64,000 nucleotides of DNA. Source: Margaritifera margaritifera (taxonomy: Eukaryota > Mollusca > Bivalvia > Unionida > Margaritiferidae). The stretch is taken from NCBI GenBank assembly GCA_029931535.1, contig JAQPZY010001664.1, forward strand, positions 2,884,001 to 2,948,000. Direction: 5' to 3'. Positions 37,701 to 52,900 of this stretch are shown here, in pieces (the stretch's first letter is position 1; each line of letters begins with the position of its first letter). The notes below the pieces were generated by a model. That model made no database searches, was not told the DNA's origin, and saw only the letters and a program-made list of their open reading frames with translations. The position numbers and the translations under genes are program-made.

Positions 37701-40700
37701 GGTCAAAATCTACCATGTAGAACTCTTAATCAAGCTTTTTGTTTCTTCCCACTGCTGGATTTATGCCATGTTCGTCTGTTCCATATTAATCCCAGATGAC
37801 ATGACTTACTCATTCAGTACATCCATTAGCACATGTACATACCACTTCATATCACATAAATATTTCCAGTTACTCTATTTATCCAATGATTGGCCCATGC
37901 TTGATGATCAGAGCGCCTTCCATTTTGACAGAATATTTATCAGATATTTACTAAGGATATCTTTGTGTGATAGTATGTAGATTCCCACCCACCTTTTTGA
38001 CAAATTTAATCTAATTTAGGATTTTAATTTAAATTTAATCTAATTAAGGTCTAATCAAGGAGGAAATACTGTACCCTGTTTATGATTCCTGCATGATTAA
38101 ATTAATTACCTTGCTCTTTTCCAGGCTGTGAGTCAATTTATCAAACCAAACATAACGAATGACACAGTTTCCCAGTTTCTATGGCAACATATTGTACATG
38201 ACCTGGATGACCTTCACAGAGCTCTTGGCAAAAGCTTGGATGATATCTTCATCATTTTACACAGTATTTTGTCTGGCATGATGGAAGGGCATAATGAGAG
38301 TAAGTCAATCTTTGGTAATTCTATATATACTATGAGTGAGTGAGTGAATGAGTGAGCATAAATAATGTACTTGTGTTTTGGGTTGTAAAACACCAAACCA
38401 AACCAAATGTCACATCATGTAATATCCATAATAAATTTCATTTCTGCTTAATAACTTCTAAAAGACTTCATGGATTAAATCCACATTTGGTCTGAGGCTT
38501 TACATAAGTCATGTTCAATTTTCACCTTTTTTTGGCAAAAGTTAACAGAGTTATGGCCCCACTTTTGACTTGTAACTTTGCTCTTTAATTTCCACTCGGT
38601 AACCTTTAAACAACTGTGTTTTTTTTAAAACCACACCCAGTATGAAGCAAGACGACCATGGTCAAGTTCAGGGACCAATCGATATATCAATACTTTTTCC
38701 ATATCAATACTCATATCAGTACATGAGGTGAAGAATCAATATAAAACAATACTTACCTATATGAGTTATGTTAATCTTCAGCAGTTGTGAATAATTATTA
38801 GTCATTTGCCTTTCTATTCTTTACATTGAGTGTTCATCTGAGACAGCCGTAGCAAGCACATGCACTCATTTCTTTCAGTAAAAAAGAAAAACTATTGACA
38901 ACACCCACTCAGCTTCTACAGATTAACACAAGGTGACTAACTTGCATGGTTCAAAATCAGCCCAACCCCACCCATCTCCAATTCCATGCTTATTATTTGA
39001 TCCCATCAGCATGTTCAGCCACTGATAACATATAATCATAAAGAAGACATTCAAAATTTTTTCCCCATGTATGATTTAAGTACTTTACTGATAATTTAAT
39101 AACCACTTTTATGCGGAGTTTATCTCTTGCTTCGTATCTTGTCTACTTGGATTGAATTTGAAGGCTACACTTCCAATGTGTCACACAGTGAAATATGTTA
39201 CATTCAATTCTGATTGGTGGTTATTGTTTGTTGAAGTGCAGGGTAAAACAATAACCACCAATCAGAACCAACTATAGTTTGTTCACTGTGTGACACACAG
39301 ATGTATTGGCATCCAAACTCAATCCAAACAGATACAGAGCAACAGAAATTTCATTCAAAAGTGATCAGTAAAGTACTTAAATCGCACATGGGGAACAAGT
39401 TTGGAATGTCTCTTTTATGCTGATACATTAAAACAGTGACCGAACATGCGACGGGATAAAAAAATTAGCATAGAATCAGCAAAGGGGCAGATTCCAAACA
39501 ACAGAAGTTATAGTCACCTTGATAATTTGTAGAAGGGGATTGGGTGTTGTCAATAATTTCCTTTTTCACTGACAGAAATGAGCACCTGTGGCCATGGCAG
39601 TTGTTTTGCATCCGCAGGATGTACAATGTGAAGGATTTGGTTGTTTGTCAGCTCCCACACTCAGACTTGGTCTAGATTTACCTTGCATGAGGAAATTGCC
39701 CTATTTCTTCTGTTTTGAAGATAATACAATAATGCCTTCCAAATTGAAGTGAAAACATGAACTTGGTAATATGTTTTTAAAACATTCATGCAGTGCAAGA
39801 CAAAGGGCATGGTGACCAAGATGGGTCCTGGATCTGATCTGAAAGGTTGAATTAAAATCACTGACAACTAACAGGTAGTCTGTTTGAGAGTATCTTTGTA
39901 ATATTGTCAAGGATGATAAGTCAAGCTTGATTTTCACTGTTTTTCATCAGACTTTTATTGAATTATGGTTACTGTTTGACCTAGAACTTTTCCTTTCATT
40001 TGCATTATTATTTTTATGGGGCATCCATGTGATTTCGACACATTTCTGGGGTTTTTTTTCATCATGCTATAAAGACACTCATGTAGTTCTTTCACAGGGA
40101 CAACAGATTGTTAACCAAATAGAAGTAAACCTTTGTTTGGTGTCCATTTGAATTACCAAATCTGACCTAATATCTACACTGTATGCTTAAAAATTATTAT
40201 TTGGGTCAGTTCATGAGGTTACAGCTCATTATAAAAGTGTACACTGATGATGTCATAAACCATGTACCTGACAAGTTTATGTACGTACTCGAACAGTTAT
40301 CTCCCTTTGTTTATGTTGGAAACTCTTGAATTTGGAGGGGTCTCCTCTCTTCCAGTATGGTTACTCTTAATAAAGCACATGTGATCTGAACTGACAAAAT
40401 TAGTCATTGTGACACAATAGGTATGCATATTGGAAATGTCCCAGGTAATCATGAAATTCTGGGTGGGTTTGTGCAGTCGCTTCTCTAATAAAGAATATTT
40501 TATGCCATTTTAAACCAAAATAGATGGGTGTATGGATATTATGTTGAATATGGTAGTTATACATAGCTCAAGGAAATTGTAGTTCTGAATTGAGGAGCTT
40601 TTATAAGTTCATAGATAAATTAAAAATGGTTTATAAAAAATATATTTTTGTGAAACCTAGACTTTTTACATTTCATTTTAGCTGTACTGGTCATAGACCA

Positions 40701-43700
40701 GATGAACTTATGGTCTGGTCCATTGTCCGTCGTCCAGCGTCTGTTCATCCATTTGTACAAGTTTGTTATCACTACTCCTCCTAAACTACTTGGAGGATTG
40801 CCATGAAACTTTATACACATTTATCCGAATGTCTAGTTGGTCCTAAATTAAACAGGTGCTGCTCAGATTTTTAATATGACAGTCACAACAGCCATCTTGA
40901 AAATCTTATTATTACTACTCCTGCAGAATCATACATGTGAACCTCCTGGATAGGAGGGTTTTCCTCCTGAGGTGAGGGATGTCTCCCAACCCTCCCATCA
41001 CTCACTGAAATCTCCAGTGTATGCAAAGTTATTATTGAAATTTTTTATTTTTTCCCTTTTTTTTACCCACCTTGCTTCCACTGTAGTATATTTATGGTAA
41101 TACTGGCTGTGATGACATGACTGAACTAGCTTAAGCAGGGAAAGACAATACAGTTGCTGATTTCAAGTAATATAAAACAATTAACATCCCTTTGATTCTG
41201 TCGGCAGGGTCGGTTGGCTTCAGTGTTTGAAGTTTGTCAACATGGATTATACTATGTGTGATGAGACATAATTCAGAAAGGATTAGAGTTTGATTGATTA
41301 TGGTTGGATTACTAAAGAGCTCAATCAGCATAAAAAAGGGACGGTTTGTCTTCAGTGTTTAAAGTTTGTTGAGATGTCTAAGTGTGCATTATCTCCCAAT
41401 GCTAAAGCACCACAAGCTGAGCAACTGAAATATCACAAAAAATTTAATGATGGATGGAAATGGGAATTTCAGTGGTTGGAATCAAGTTCAAAGGACATGA
41501 ATATGCATTCTGCCCTTCCTGTAAAGCTGATTTTAAAATCTGCTACAGTTGGCAGAATGACATTACGCGACATGCAGCATATTAAAACATATTAACCACA
41601 ACAACATATACACCATCATTGAAATCCATGTTCGCAGAATCTGCATCAATAGTGGATAAAGATACACATGCCAAGTTACTGTTTGGCAACTTTGTAGCCA
41701 AATATAATCACCTTTTTATGGTAGCAGGTAAATTTTCAGATCTAGTCAGAATAATTTCCCCTACTCGGATATCGCACAAAAGTTCTCATACAAACAGATG
41801 AAAACTACTCACATAGTGACCCAAACTTTGGGTCCTAATTGGGATAAGAAAGTCGAAGACATGTGCTGCAATGAAAAATTCTCCATTTGCATTGAAAATT
41901 CTCCCTTTTTTAAAGTCAAAACTCCCAATCAAATTTTGCAAATCACCCGATTTGTCCTAAGCTGTCTTCTCAGTTCTGTCACATGTATGCGGAATGGATG
42001 GTAATATCAAAGTCACTTAAAGACTTCTTATGATGTCTAGTGTGTCCTAAATGAAAAATGGTGCTGATCTGATGTCAGATATGGCCACCATGGCAGCCAT
42101 CTGGAAAATCTTGTTATACTACTCTTCCTGAATGGATGGTCATATCAGCATGAGGATTTCACTAAAAGACTTCTTATGCTGTCAGGTTGGCCCTAAATGA
42201 AAATGGTGCCAATCTGAGATCCAATATGGCTACCACAGCAGCCATCTTGAAAATCTTGTTATTGCTACTCCAGAATGGAAAGTCATATCAGTATGAGGTT
42301 TTCACCAGAATTCTTATGGTATCTAATTGCTCTTAAAAATGGTGCTGATCTGATCTTCACTATGGCCACCATGGCAGCTATCTTGAAAATCTTGTTATTG
42401 CTACTGCTCCTAAAGGGAAGTCATTTCAACATGGGATTTTCTCTAAAAAACTAAATATGATACAGTGAAACCCCGCTATAACGCGCCCCGCTATAACGTG
42501 AATTCGGATATAACGCGATCGTGGCGTGACTCCCAAAATTCCATATATTCATTCGCACATGAACATATTTTTTTTGCAAAGTACGAGAAATAGTGTATAT
42601 AATGTGTATATTACAGTATAATTTTGGGGAAGAGATCGCGTATGAATTCGAGTATAATATGTTTGTGGCGTGGTTCCTGAAATTTTACATACATGTACAT
42701 GTATTTTTCTCGTAAACGGAAAAAAAAAAATTTTTTTTAAGTACTAGAAATAGTGTATAAAAAGTTTATTATCATTTTGGGGAATTGATCACGTATGAAT
42801 TTGATTGTGGCGTGGCTTCTGAAATTTAACAATTTCACCAATTTTTTGAAGTGTTATGCCAAAATAAACATTTTCGGAAATGTTACTTATTACTGATCCA
42901 TGAGTAAAGCCAGTAAGTCTTCTCTGTGTTTGTCTTCAATTCATTATGTATACAATCATTGCTCAAACAATAGCCGACATGTTTTTCTTCTTTAACTGCA
43001 TACACAACCGAGCATCAGACAATGTGGTGGTTGATAAAAGATTCTCACGATTTAATAAACATAAAAAAACGTAAGCCGCCAACACGTGCGTTGGTCTTCA
43101 ATTCATCCTGTATACAATCATTGCGCAAACAATAGCTGACTTATGTTTCTTCTTTAACTGCATACACAACCAAGCACCAGACAATGCGGTGGTTGATCAA
43201 AGATTGTCATATGTGGGTGCTTATGTAGAGACTGAGCTTGGGCGGCAAGATCAAAGATTGTCATATGTGGGTGCTTATGTAGAGACTGAGCTTGGGCGGC
43301 AAGATCACAGGGAGTTCAAATAACCACTCTCTGTTACTTAGCACTGAACAAGTACAGCTGTATCAAACTCGTGGCTCAATCAAAGGGTTGTCATGTGGGA
43401 AAACAAAGACGGATCAATATCAGATAGTAAACGGTGTTGATCCCCTATTCATGCTATAGATTAGACGTGTATACGTTCTCGGAAAAAAGTAAAATATAGT
43501 AAAACCCCGCAATAACGCGACCCCGCTTTTTCTGCGATCGAATTTTATGGACCCCAAATATCGCGTTATAGCGGGGTTTCACTGTATTTAGTTGGTCCTG
43601 AATGAAAATGGTGCTGATCTGACCTCAAATATGGCTGCCACAATGAACATATTGAAAATTTTGGCACTAATTCTTCTGAATGGATGGTCATATAAACATG

Positions 43701-46700
43701 GGGTTTTCACCAAAAGTCTTTTAATGGTGTCTGGTCTGTCCTAAATGAAAATCATGCTGATCTTACATCCAATATGGCTGCAACAATTGCTAATCTGAAA
43801 ATCTTATCTTTCAAGAATACCAGAGATGATTTCAAGACTTGGAGCAGTTAAAAAGAAGAAATAGTCTTATCTTGAATTCCTGGATATTCTTTTCAGACAG
43901 TTAAGAGCGTCATTTTCTTCAAAGGGTTCTCATTTTTTCTGTATTGAAGCAAAACAAAAATTATCAGACAAGATATCATAATTTGAGTTCATATCTTTAA
44001 TTGAAAAACAAAAATCCTTCCAATTTCTTATGTATAAAATGCAATTCTGTTTCTATAAAAAAAAGAAATTAATCCTATTTAGATGAGAGGCTTGTAGATG
44101 ATCTGTGTGGATTGGTGACCAAAGGAGGCAGAAATGAGTGGGAAAAGAGGTTTTCTGAAAGATTTGTGGCTCCAGCATTACAGGTATGATGTGTGTGCGT
44201 GTGTGTGTGTGTGTGTGTGTTCACCCACCAATCTAGATGGCTTTAGTAGCTATAGTTTATGAACATTGCAGTAGTATCATGGAAAGGGTTGCTTACCAGT
44301 CCTTGTCTAAAGTTTTAATCATACTTTTATGGATAGGCAAATACACTGTTGTGGTAACCTGGCATGAGGCACTCAATCCTATTTGCTTTTAACAACTTAG
44401 TTGTGTGATGTATGGATTGGAACTAGCTTCGGCTTAGTTTAAATCTATTATATAGACTTCCACTTCATCCAGAGAGAATCATTTTCTATCACTGAATTCA
44501 TGCTTTGTGTGATTTAGCATTATTTAAGTAACTATGCCAGGTCTCACAATTCTAGAGGTTGCAAGAATAGTGGTGTTCTGATTAGTATGGTAAATAAATA
44601 CACAAGAACAATACCCATAATCTTAAATCTTAAAGAACCAAACTTTTCAACTGGTTTTAAATAGAAAATTTTGAATGGCAATGTCAATTGTAAATTTTAT
44701 TTAACTTAAACTATGGGCGAACATTTAGTGCAGAAGCTGCTGGCATGTTCATTTTGTGTTTGATGGATCAGTTGCACAGAATAATAGACCATGCAGATTT
44801 TGTAGTATTGATTTATTGAGATCTTTGAGACTATCACCATAGCCCATGTCAGCTGTATCCCATACTTGAACCTCACTCATGTTGCTTAGCTTTCTCAACC
44901 AGTATTTCAGATAAGAATATGGCAGTTAATGAAAATAAATTATGAATCAGTGTCTGTCTGGGCAGGTATCCATTTTAGTTTCCAAATGATCACAAGTTCT
45001 CATGAACAGATTTCAACACAGCTTGGTACATGTATTCCCATTAGCCCAAGGAAGAACCTTATTTATTTGGGGGTTGGTGGCTGCAAGGTAAAAGTCACTA
45101 TTGCACTATTGCTAAAAATAGATTTTCCTATATATTGAATTTGCAGATAATAGCTTCAATTATAAGTAACAGAATTCAGCAGAATTTGATTATGTTGTTT
45201 TCCTTACTTCCAGGAAGAACCCTTTTGATCTGAGGGGCCCGTATCTCCAAAGTCAATTTCGCTCTTATAATAAATAGATTTGGCCATTGTGTTTCATTTC
45301 TAGACAATAATTTCAGCCCTACACAATGTATATGTATGAAACAAAACTTTTGTACCTGTATTCCCCTGTGCCCAAGAAAGGCCCCTATTGATTTGTGGGT
45401 GTGTTACTTCAATTCAAAGTCGCTGTTGCTACAAGCAGATTTGGCTTTGCATTTCATTCAAGACCAGGACTTAAGTTGTTTTCAACTGATTTCAGTGAAA
45501 CATTGTACATGTACTATAATCTTTTTCTCTTTACCTAAGAAATAGTCCTGTCAATTTTGGAGTCAGTAGTTTTAAGTTCATGGTCAGTGTTACTAAAAAT
45601 AGATTTAATCCTTGCATTTCTTTTCTGGACAGTAAAAGGAAATGCTGTACGTGTTTCCCTTTACCTCAAAAAGAATCCTGCCCAGCTCACTTCTTGGGAA
45701 ATTTTAGGGCAAGAACAAATCCCAAATAGGTAAAGATTGACCTTGGAGTACAATTCATTTCTGTACGTGTCTTTTTATGTTCATTCAAAGTAAAGTATAC
45801 TGCTGAGAATACATTGAAACAACTAACCTTATATTGGTGGGGTATCATGTGTCATTTGCAGTACTCATGTGTTTAATGAAAAGATGGATGGCAGGTTTTA
45901 AAAATAGATGAAATACAAATTTAAGTTTTGTCCAAAGCAACCTACTGTTATTGTGGTGGTCCTGATTGCATGACAGATCTTGAGGTACTCCTCAGTTATT
46001 CATCTTTTCACATTTTCAGTTTCTAAATATTTTAATTCAAATTATTAGAAAATATTTTCTGAAACTATCGTAATTTAATGGATTTTTGTGTAGAAATAAG
46101 GGTTGATGGAAGATTTACTAAACTTTTTTTTGTTTTGTTTCACAGAACATGGACAATATATTGAAAGAATGCAACCAACAACTAGCCCAGGACAAAAGAC
46201 TAGGTAAATTTATGTTTGATGTTTTTATTTTCTTCGTCTTTCCTTTATAACTTTTCTGGGAGTTTTTTTTTTTTGTCTTCTTCCAAAAGGCAAACCTGGG
46301 GTGAATATTTTACAACAAAAATAGTCTTGTGTATTAAGCAGGTGCATATTTTACAACAAAAATAGTCTTGTTTATTAAGCAGGTGCATAGTTTAAAATAA
46401 AAATAGTTTTGTGTATTAAGCAGGTGCATATTTTACAACAAAAATAGTCTTGTGTATTAAGCAGGTGCATATTTTACAACAAAAATAGTTTTTATATTAA
46501 GCAGGTGCATATTTTACAAGGATAATAGTTTTGTATATTAAGCAGGTGCATATATTACAGGAAAATAGTTTTGTGTATTAAGCAGGTGCATATTTTACAA
46601 GGAAAATAGTTTTGTATATTAAGCAGGTGCATATTTTACAAGGTGAATAGTTTTGTATATTAAGCAGATGCATATTGTACAACAAAAATAGTTTTGTGTA

Positions 46701-49700
46701 TTAAGCAGGTGAATATTTTACAACAAAATAGTTTTGTGTTATATGCATAGTTTACAAGGAGAGAAGTTGTATGCATTAAGCAGGTGAATATTTTACAAGG
46801 AGAGTAGTTGTGTGTATTAAACATGTGCATATTTCACAAGTAGAGAAGTTTTGTGTATTAAGCAGTGGCGCTTAAATGGTTAGTCAGTTCCTTAACCAGT
46901 TACCTGAAATACATTAACTGAACCATAACTGGTTAATCACAATCAAAAACATGTCATGTACAGAGTGTGAACTGGTAAGAAGTACAGCATAATCAAAGCT
47001 TCCAGTTTCTAAAATCTAGTGAAACTTATGTGTTACACTTCCTGACACAAAGGTATTTCTCACTTGCTTTTGCAAGAGTTCTAGGTTTATGTTCCACCTT
47101 TAATTATATTCTCTGCCATTTCATGCAGTAATCAGTACCAATCAGGCTGATTGTCAGGATCACTCAAATGCAGAGTGCAAACTTGTGTATTGCTAGCTTT
47201 AAAATGACTTAAATGCCAAACCATAAGATGTGTGAACTGTCAAGAGAAAAAACAATGCTCATGTGTTTGCAAATGTGTGTATATGTGTACGTGTTTGCAT
47301 AGAGTATAAGTGAAGATGGTATTAATATTGTTCCGTATCATATCTTAGAATAACAGACAAAGATACATATATAGCATTCGGCTTCAACTGGGGCAGAGGT
47401 ATTGCAATGTTAAACCTTGTTTTTAAAGAAAAGGCTGGGAGTTAGACATTTTATTCATATAAAAGGTTGGTTGGGTATTGGTTAACTGGTTACCAAGTTA
47501 TTTATTCAATCAACACTAATACTCAAAATGTCAATGGTTAACCACATTATCATTACAGCCCTTTTAAGTAGGTGCATATTTGACAAGGAGTGTTGTTTTG
47601 TATGTTAAGCAGCTGCATATGTGTATTTGCTCTGTCAAAGTTACTATTGAAAAACACATACTCCAATATAATCATAAGGGGAAGTAACTCAACAGTGTGT
47701 GTATATTGCAGCAACTGAAGTAAAAGGTTTGAGATGTACTTTGAACTATGATCTTATGTCATGAACATAATGCAGAAATGAGGAAATGGATATGTCAGAT
47801 GTTATTTTGCTTGAGCTACTTAAAAATGTACAAAATTTCGCTTGAGTGAAGCAGTGAGTTAACTCGGGTTAGTATTACAATGGAGGTGTCCATTGTTGTA
47901 ATCTGATTATCTATTAATAAAGCCACCTTCATGAAACAAAAAGAATAGTCTAAGCAGGTTTACCAGGATGGGCTTTGATTGTAAAAGGTACTACATTGAA
48001 ACCCTGGTGTAAAATGCTGCACTCTCATACCCCCTCCCCCCTTTCATTTGTAGAGCCAAGGAGATGAACATGCATCATTTTCTAAAGTTAACTAACTTGT
48101 AGCGCTATTGCATGATACATTATATAACAAAATGGCACTCTGTGGCCCAAAATCATGGTATTATAGCAGGGTTTCACTGTAAATAGCTTTTTAATTTGTT
48201 TTCAGACTTAATATTTGCTCATTAATAGAACACTATAATTTTTTACAATGCACTATTCAGTAAAACTCTTATTATAAATATGCATAGTTTTGGAGGCTTA
48301 GTAAAAAAGAATTCTTCCAAAACACCTTCACTGTAGGAATTCACAATTAAAGATAAGGATTTTCCTGGGAAATCGGGAATTATCACATGTACAAAGAAGA
48401 GGAAAAGATAAAGTGGAACACCAGATCCCAAGTTTACTGTTTTATGTTCTTTGAAACAGACAGTAAGGTATTTTTTCTGAAGAAACAAATTGGGATTTAT
48501 GGATGTATTAGTGATTCAGGAAACACTCTAGTATACATTCTTTTGTTGAGCTAAACTGGAGATTATTTGATCCTACTCCGTCTATGCAATTTGAATAATA
48601 TTGTGTTTGACACAGATAGAAACTCCCTACATTGATAAGATTTTGATTTATGTAAACAATCTAAATACAATTTTTTTTTATTCTAACTTGTTCCACAATG
48701 ATATTGCAAAGAGAAAGCAGAGATTTAAAAGTTGTCAATGTGAAAAGGCAGTGCCATTCCCTTTTTACTGCAAGTTTTCAGTAGCATTCATCATTTCAAT
48801 CCAATCTCAATTTGTAAACAAGAATCAAACAGCATTTTATCCTGTCTTAATTTCATACATGTGAACCTCCTGGACAGGAGGATGTTTCTCCCGAGTTGAG
48901 GTGTGTCTCCCATCACTCGCTGAAATCTTCCGCATACGCAAAATTATTATTGAAAAATTAAAATTTGTTCTATTTTTTTCACGCTTTGTTTCAAGTGTAG
49001 TATATTTACGGTAATACTGCCTGTGATCACATGACTGTGAACTGGCTTAAGGAGGGCAAGACAGTTTAGTTGCTAATTTCAAGCAGCATAAAACAAGTAA
49101 TGTCCCTGTTGATTCTGTTGGAAGGGTCGGCTGGTTTCAGTGTTTGAAGTTTGTTGAGATGGATTATACTATGTGTGGGCAGAAGTAATTCTGAAAGGAT
49201 TAAAGGCATTAATTTATTATGGTTGGGTTACTAAAGAGCTCGATCAGCATAGAACAATTAACATTACTTTGATTCTCTCCAGAGGGTATGTTCTGATTCA
49301 GTGCTTCAAGTTGTCGAGATGGATTAGAGTCTATACTATGTATGATCAAAAGTAATTTGGACAGTATTAAAGAGCTCAAGTGGCACAAAACAGGGTCGAA
49401 GTGACTTCGGTGTTTAAAGTTTGTCGAGATGTCTAAGTGTACGTTATATCCCAATGCCAAAACACCAAAATCTAAGCAACAGAAATATCACACAAAATTC
49501 AATGACTGATGGAAATGGGAATTTCAGTGATTGGAATCAAGTTCGAAGGGACATGAATATACATTCTGCTCTTCCTGTAAAGCTGATTTAAAACTCTGTT
49601 ACGGTGGCAAGAATGACATCATGCATCATGCAGAAACTATCATCTCATAAAAATATTAACTGTGACAACAAATATGCCATCACTGAAATCCATGTTCACG

Positions 49701-49919
49701 GAATCTGCTTCAAATGTGGACAAGTTACACATGCTGAGACACTATTTACCAACTTTATAGCCAAACATAATCTCCGGTTTCTGGTAGCAGATAATTTTTC
49801 AGATCTAGTCAAAATATGTTCCCTGACTCATAAATTGCACAAAAGTTCTCATGCAAATGGACAAAAACTACTCACATATTGACTATTTTATTGTTTATAG
49901 GAAATCACACTCTTAATTG

Positions 49920-49952
<33 letters not shown>

Positions 49953-52900
49953 TTATTATATAAACTCACTGTTGTGAGCGACCACCTGCAGAATGCAACC
50001 ATCGACCACAATTTTTAGGCAAAATATGCATTCAACACTACTATGAATGACCGCTTCACAAAAACTGATATATACACCACTGACCTTGATTTAATCCTTT
50101 GTAAACATTGAATGTAAACAAGACTGAAGTACATGTCACTAACTGGCATTGTAATCCATAATGCCGGGGATGAATGAGGTCTTGATCTTCTTCTATAATA
50201 CTAGTAAGTGATAATCGTTTTCCGGATTTGATTGTCATTATTAAAGAGTGATGATAGTGATGATGATGATGATAACAAAGATGTCTGCAAATTAGGCTTA
50301 AAGTCACAAAGAATTTGATGGTATAATGTATGCATTTGTGCTTGTGTAGAATCTTACTGACATTAAAAAAACATTAGACCCAGACAGTGCCAATCTTGAG
50401 TGGTTCTGGCAGGCAGTCAGCAATCTGAATCTACTCACAGACAGGAAACAATTTAAACTTCTTTGTGGACTCGGTAGAGTTGTACACATCTGTTTTCCTT
50501 GGGCATTCACTTCATTCTATTCCATTTTATTCACCCAAGTATCTAATGTCAGCACTATATTGCGTCATCAAACTAAAACCATTGAGTGAAGTCCACACAT
50601 TTGCTCCTGGCATCCCCAACTTACATTGGACAACCTGGTCTTCGCTGGGCTCTTTCAGTTTCCATTAAAGAAACTTTCCTCAAGAGTTATCCATAACATT
50701 CTGTCTGGTAATCTCACAGCCCAGCTGTGACCTTTCATACAATTCTGTCTGGTAATCTCACAGCCCAGCTGTGACCTTTCATACAATTCTGTCTGGTAAT
50801 CTCACAGCCCAGCTGTGACCTTTCATACAATTCTGTCTGGTAATCTCACAGCCCAGCTGTGACCTTTCATACAATTCTGTCTGGTAATCTCACAGCCCAG
50901 CTGTGACCTTTCATACAATTCTGTCTGGTAATCTCACAGCCCAGCTGTGACCTTTCATACAATTCTGTTGTGCAGATTCAGTTACTGCTGAATCATTCGC
51001 TGACAGAATGAACCAAAATTCATCAGTAGCAGCAACCTGTCCCTTTAGGCAGATATACATGTTTGTAAATAAAAAGTTATCAGGATCTGGTTTTTGTTGT
51101 GTATAAATTGTACTAACATTGCCACCTTCCAGTGCAAACACTGAAAGGACATTTTCCATTCTGAGGAAAGTTTAGGCTGACTCTAGAGGAAATCTGGATC
51201 CCGTAACAGTACATCATCTCCTAAGTGTTAAGATCAACAATGATGAGGACTGCCACAAATATAATCCAGCAATGATCTCCTAAGAAATGCTAATAATGCC
51301 TGTGGTACATATAACAAGAGTATGAAGGGCAACAAGTTACTGTGAAAGGACTGATTTGATGAGATGATGTGCATATTTTAATATTTAAAAAGTTTAAATT
51401 TGTTCAATAGTTGTAATTTTTGTCCAGTTGCATGTTAAAAATCAGGTCAATGAAAATTCTCCCTCTTTTGAGGTCAAGTCTCCTGACCAAATTTTGGAAA
51501 TTTCTTGATCTGTCCTGACCTGACCTGTCTTTTCTGTCACATGTATGTAATTTGTATGTTAGCATGATTCCAATACAATAAATTGCAGGATCAGATCCAC
51601 TTCTATGCCTTCTGTATGAGATAGCTCAACCACAGGAGAACATTCCTCTTGAAATGCTACAAGAAATTCCTTCCATGTGGCGCTTTCGATCACATATCAC
51701 CATGGACCACCTAAATCACGAGTTTGAGGTTCAGATGATGGCCAAAAAGAACTACCAAGGACTTCATAAGGTTCTACAGCTTTTCTTAAAAGAGGTAATT
51801 ATTTTGTTCTGCAATTTTAGGACAATTTTATGTAAAAAATAAATCAAAAAGTAAAATTGTATTTGTAATATGGGGGCCACCGAACTATTCACTGCAGTTT
51901 TCACCATTATTTTGATGAAAAATTGAACAGATATATACAAGCTATGGTTTGAGAAATTGATTTCATTTTACCTGCAAAGTCTTTTTATGTATTATACGTA
52001 GCATGACCGGGTTCTATTCATTTATAAGACTCTTTAGCTCTATCACTCAAGTGCTTGAGAATACTTTTTAAACTAAAGTCAGGCATCTGTATGATTTAGG
52101 CCACCACACGTCAAGCCCACTAGTTCAATGTTGTGATGATCTGTTGACAACTTAAAAAAGTTTCTTTGTGTCTTTGCAACTCAAAAGTCTTTTAAAAAAT
52201 TGTTTCAGAATACCAGCATATGCAAGGGTTATAAAAAACAACTTTAGATGTTCAGTAGTTTCTGCAACTACTTTGGTTTTCTGCAATCCAGATACAGCTC
52301 TGCATTTAATTCCAACAGAACCTGATTAAATATTTAAGGCCACTGTCCTTTGTAATAATTTGTTTTTGCCATGTATTATAGGAACACCATCTGCGGGCAA
52401 TTCGCTACCTTCCCAGCATCTTGAAGCTGCACAGGATCCTGTTCCAGAAATATCAAAGGAAGCTGGATCGTGCTGAAGCCTCCACCATTACAGTGGAGAT
52501 GCTCAGAAAACAGTCTGATGGAGGTTTGTACCATGCAGTGAAAATACAACAAACTTGTGCCACCACCTGCATTATTGTCACACCTGTTTTGGAGAAAAAT
52601 GCTAGACATAATGACAGTGATGTCATCTGGTGGCTATGGCAGCATCAACTCATTGTTACAGATTTTTCATAAGCCTTTAAACCACAAAAAGAAGAAACAC
52701 AACATTCCACAGAACCTTTGTTATTTAGAGTACAGTAAAATGCAGCGTAAAAGTTTTTTTGTGAGACTGTAAACCAAAAACAAAGATGAAACACAACATT
52801 CCATGGAACCTTTTTTTTTAGAGTACAGTAAAATGCAGCATTAAAGTTTTTTTTTTTAGCCTGTAAGCCAAAAACAAAGAAGAAACAACATTCCACAGAA

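Larger units (their letters stand above)
48854..51545 (+). mobile_element. hAT-type element, longer copy (copy 2)
   Basis: Left end catacatgtgaacctcctgg, right end ctgtcacatgta, with flanks cttaattt and tgtaattt (6 of 8 matching). Contains the zinc-finger N-terminal remnant (49429-49880), an ATA microsatellite (49920-49952), a 44-bp minisatellite and the hAT C-terminal dimerisation remnant. The right end lies 43 bp before an RNF213 exon. Confidence 0.8.

Noticed and set aside
37546..37980. 144-codon open frame, one of the longest in the window
   Set aside because: Hydrophobic and cysteine-rich with no domain, starts beside a GT-rich stretch, no splice or promoter signal, and lies in an RNF213 intron.
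52421..52672. Open frames overlapping the 52382-52523 exon
   Set aside because: The exon uses one of them only up to the donor at 52524; the rest runs into the 92-bp repeat array, and the minus-strand frame is a shadow.
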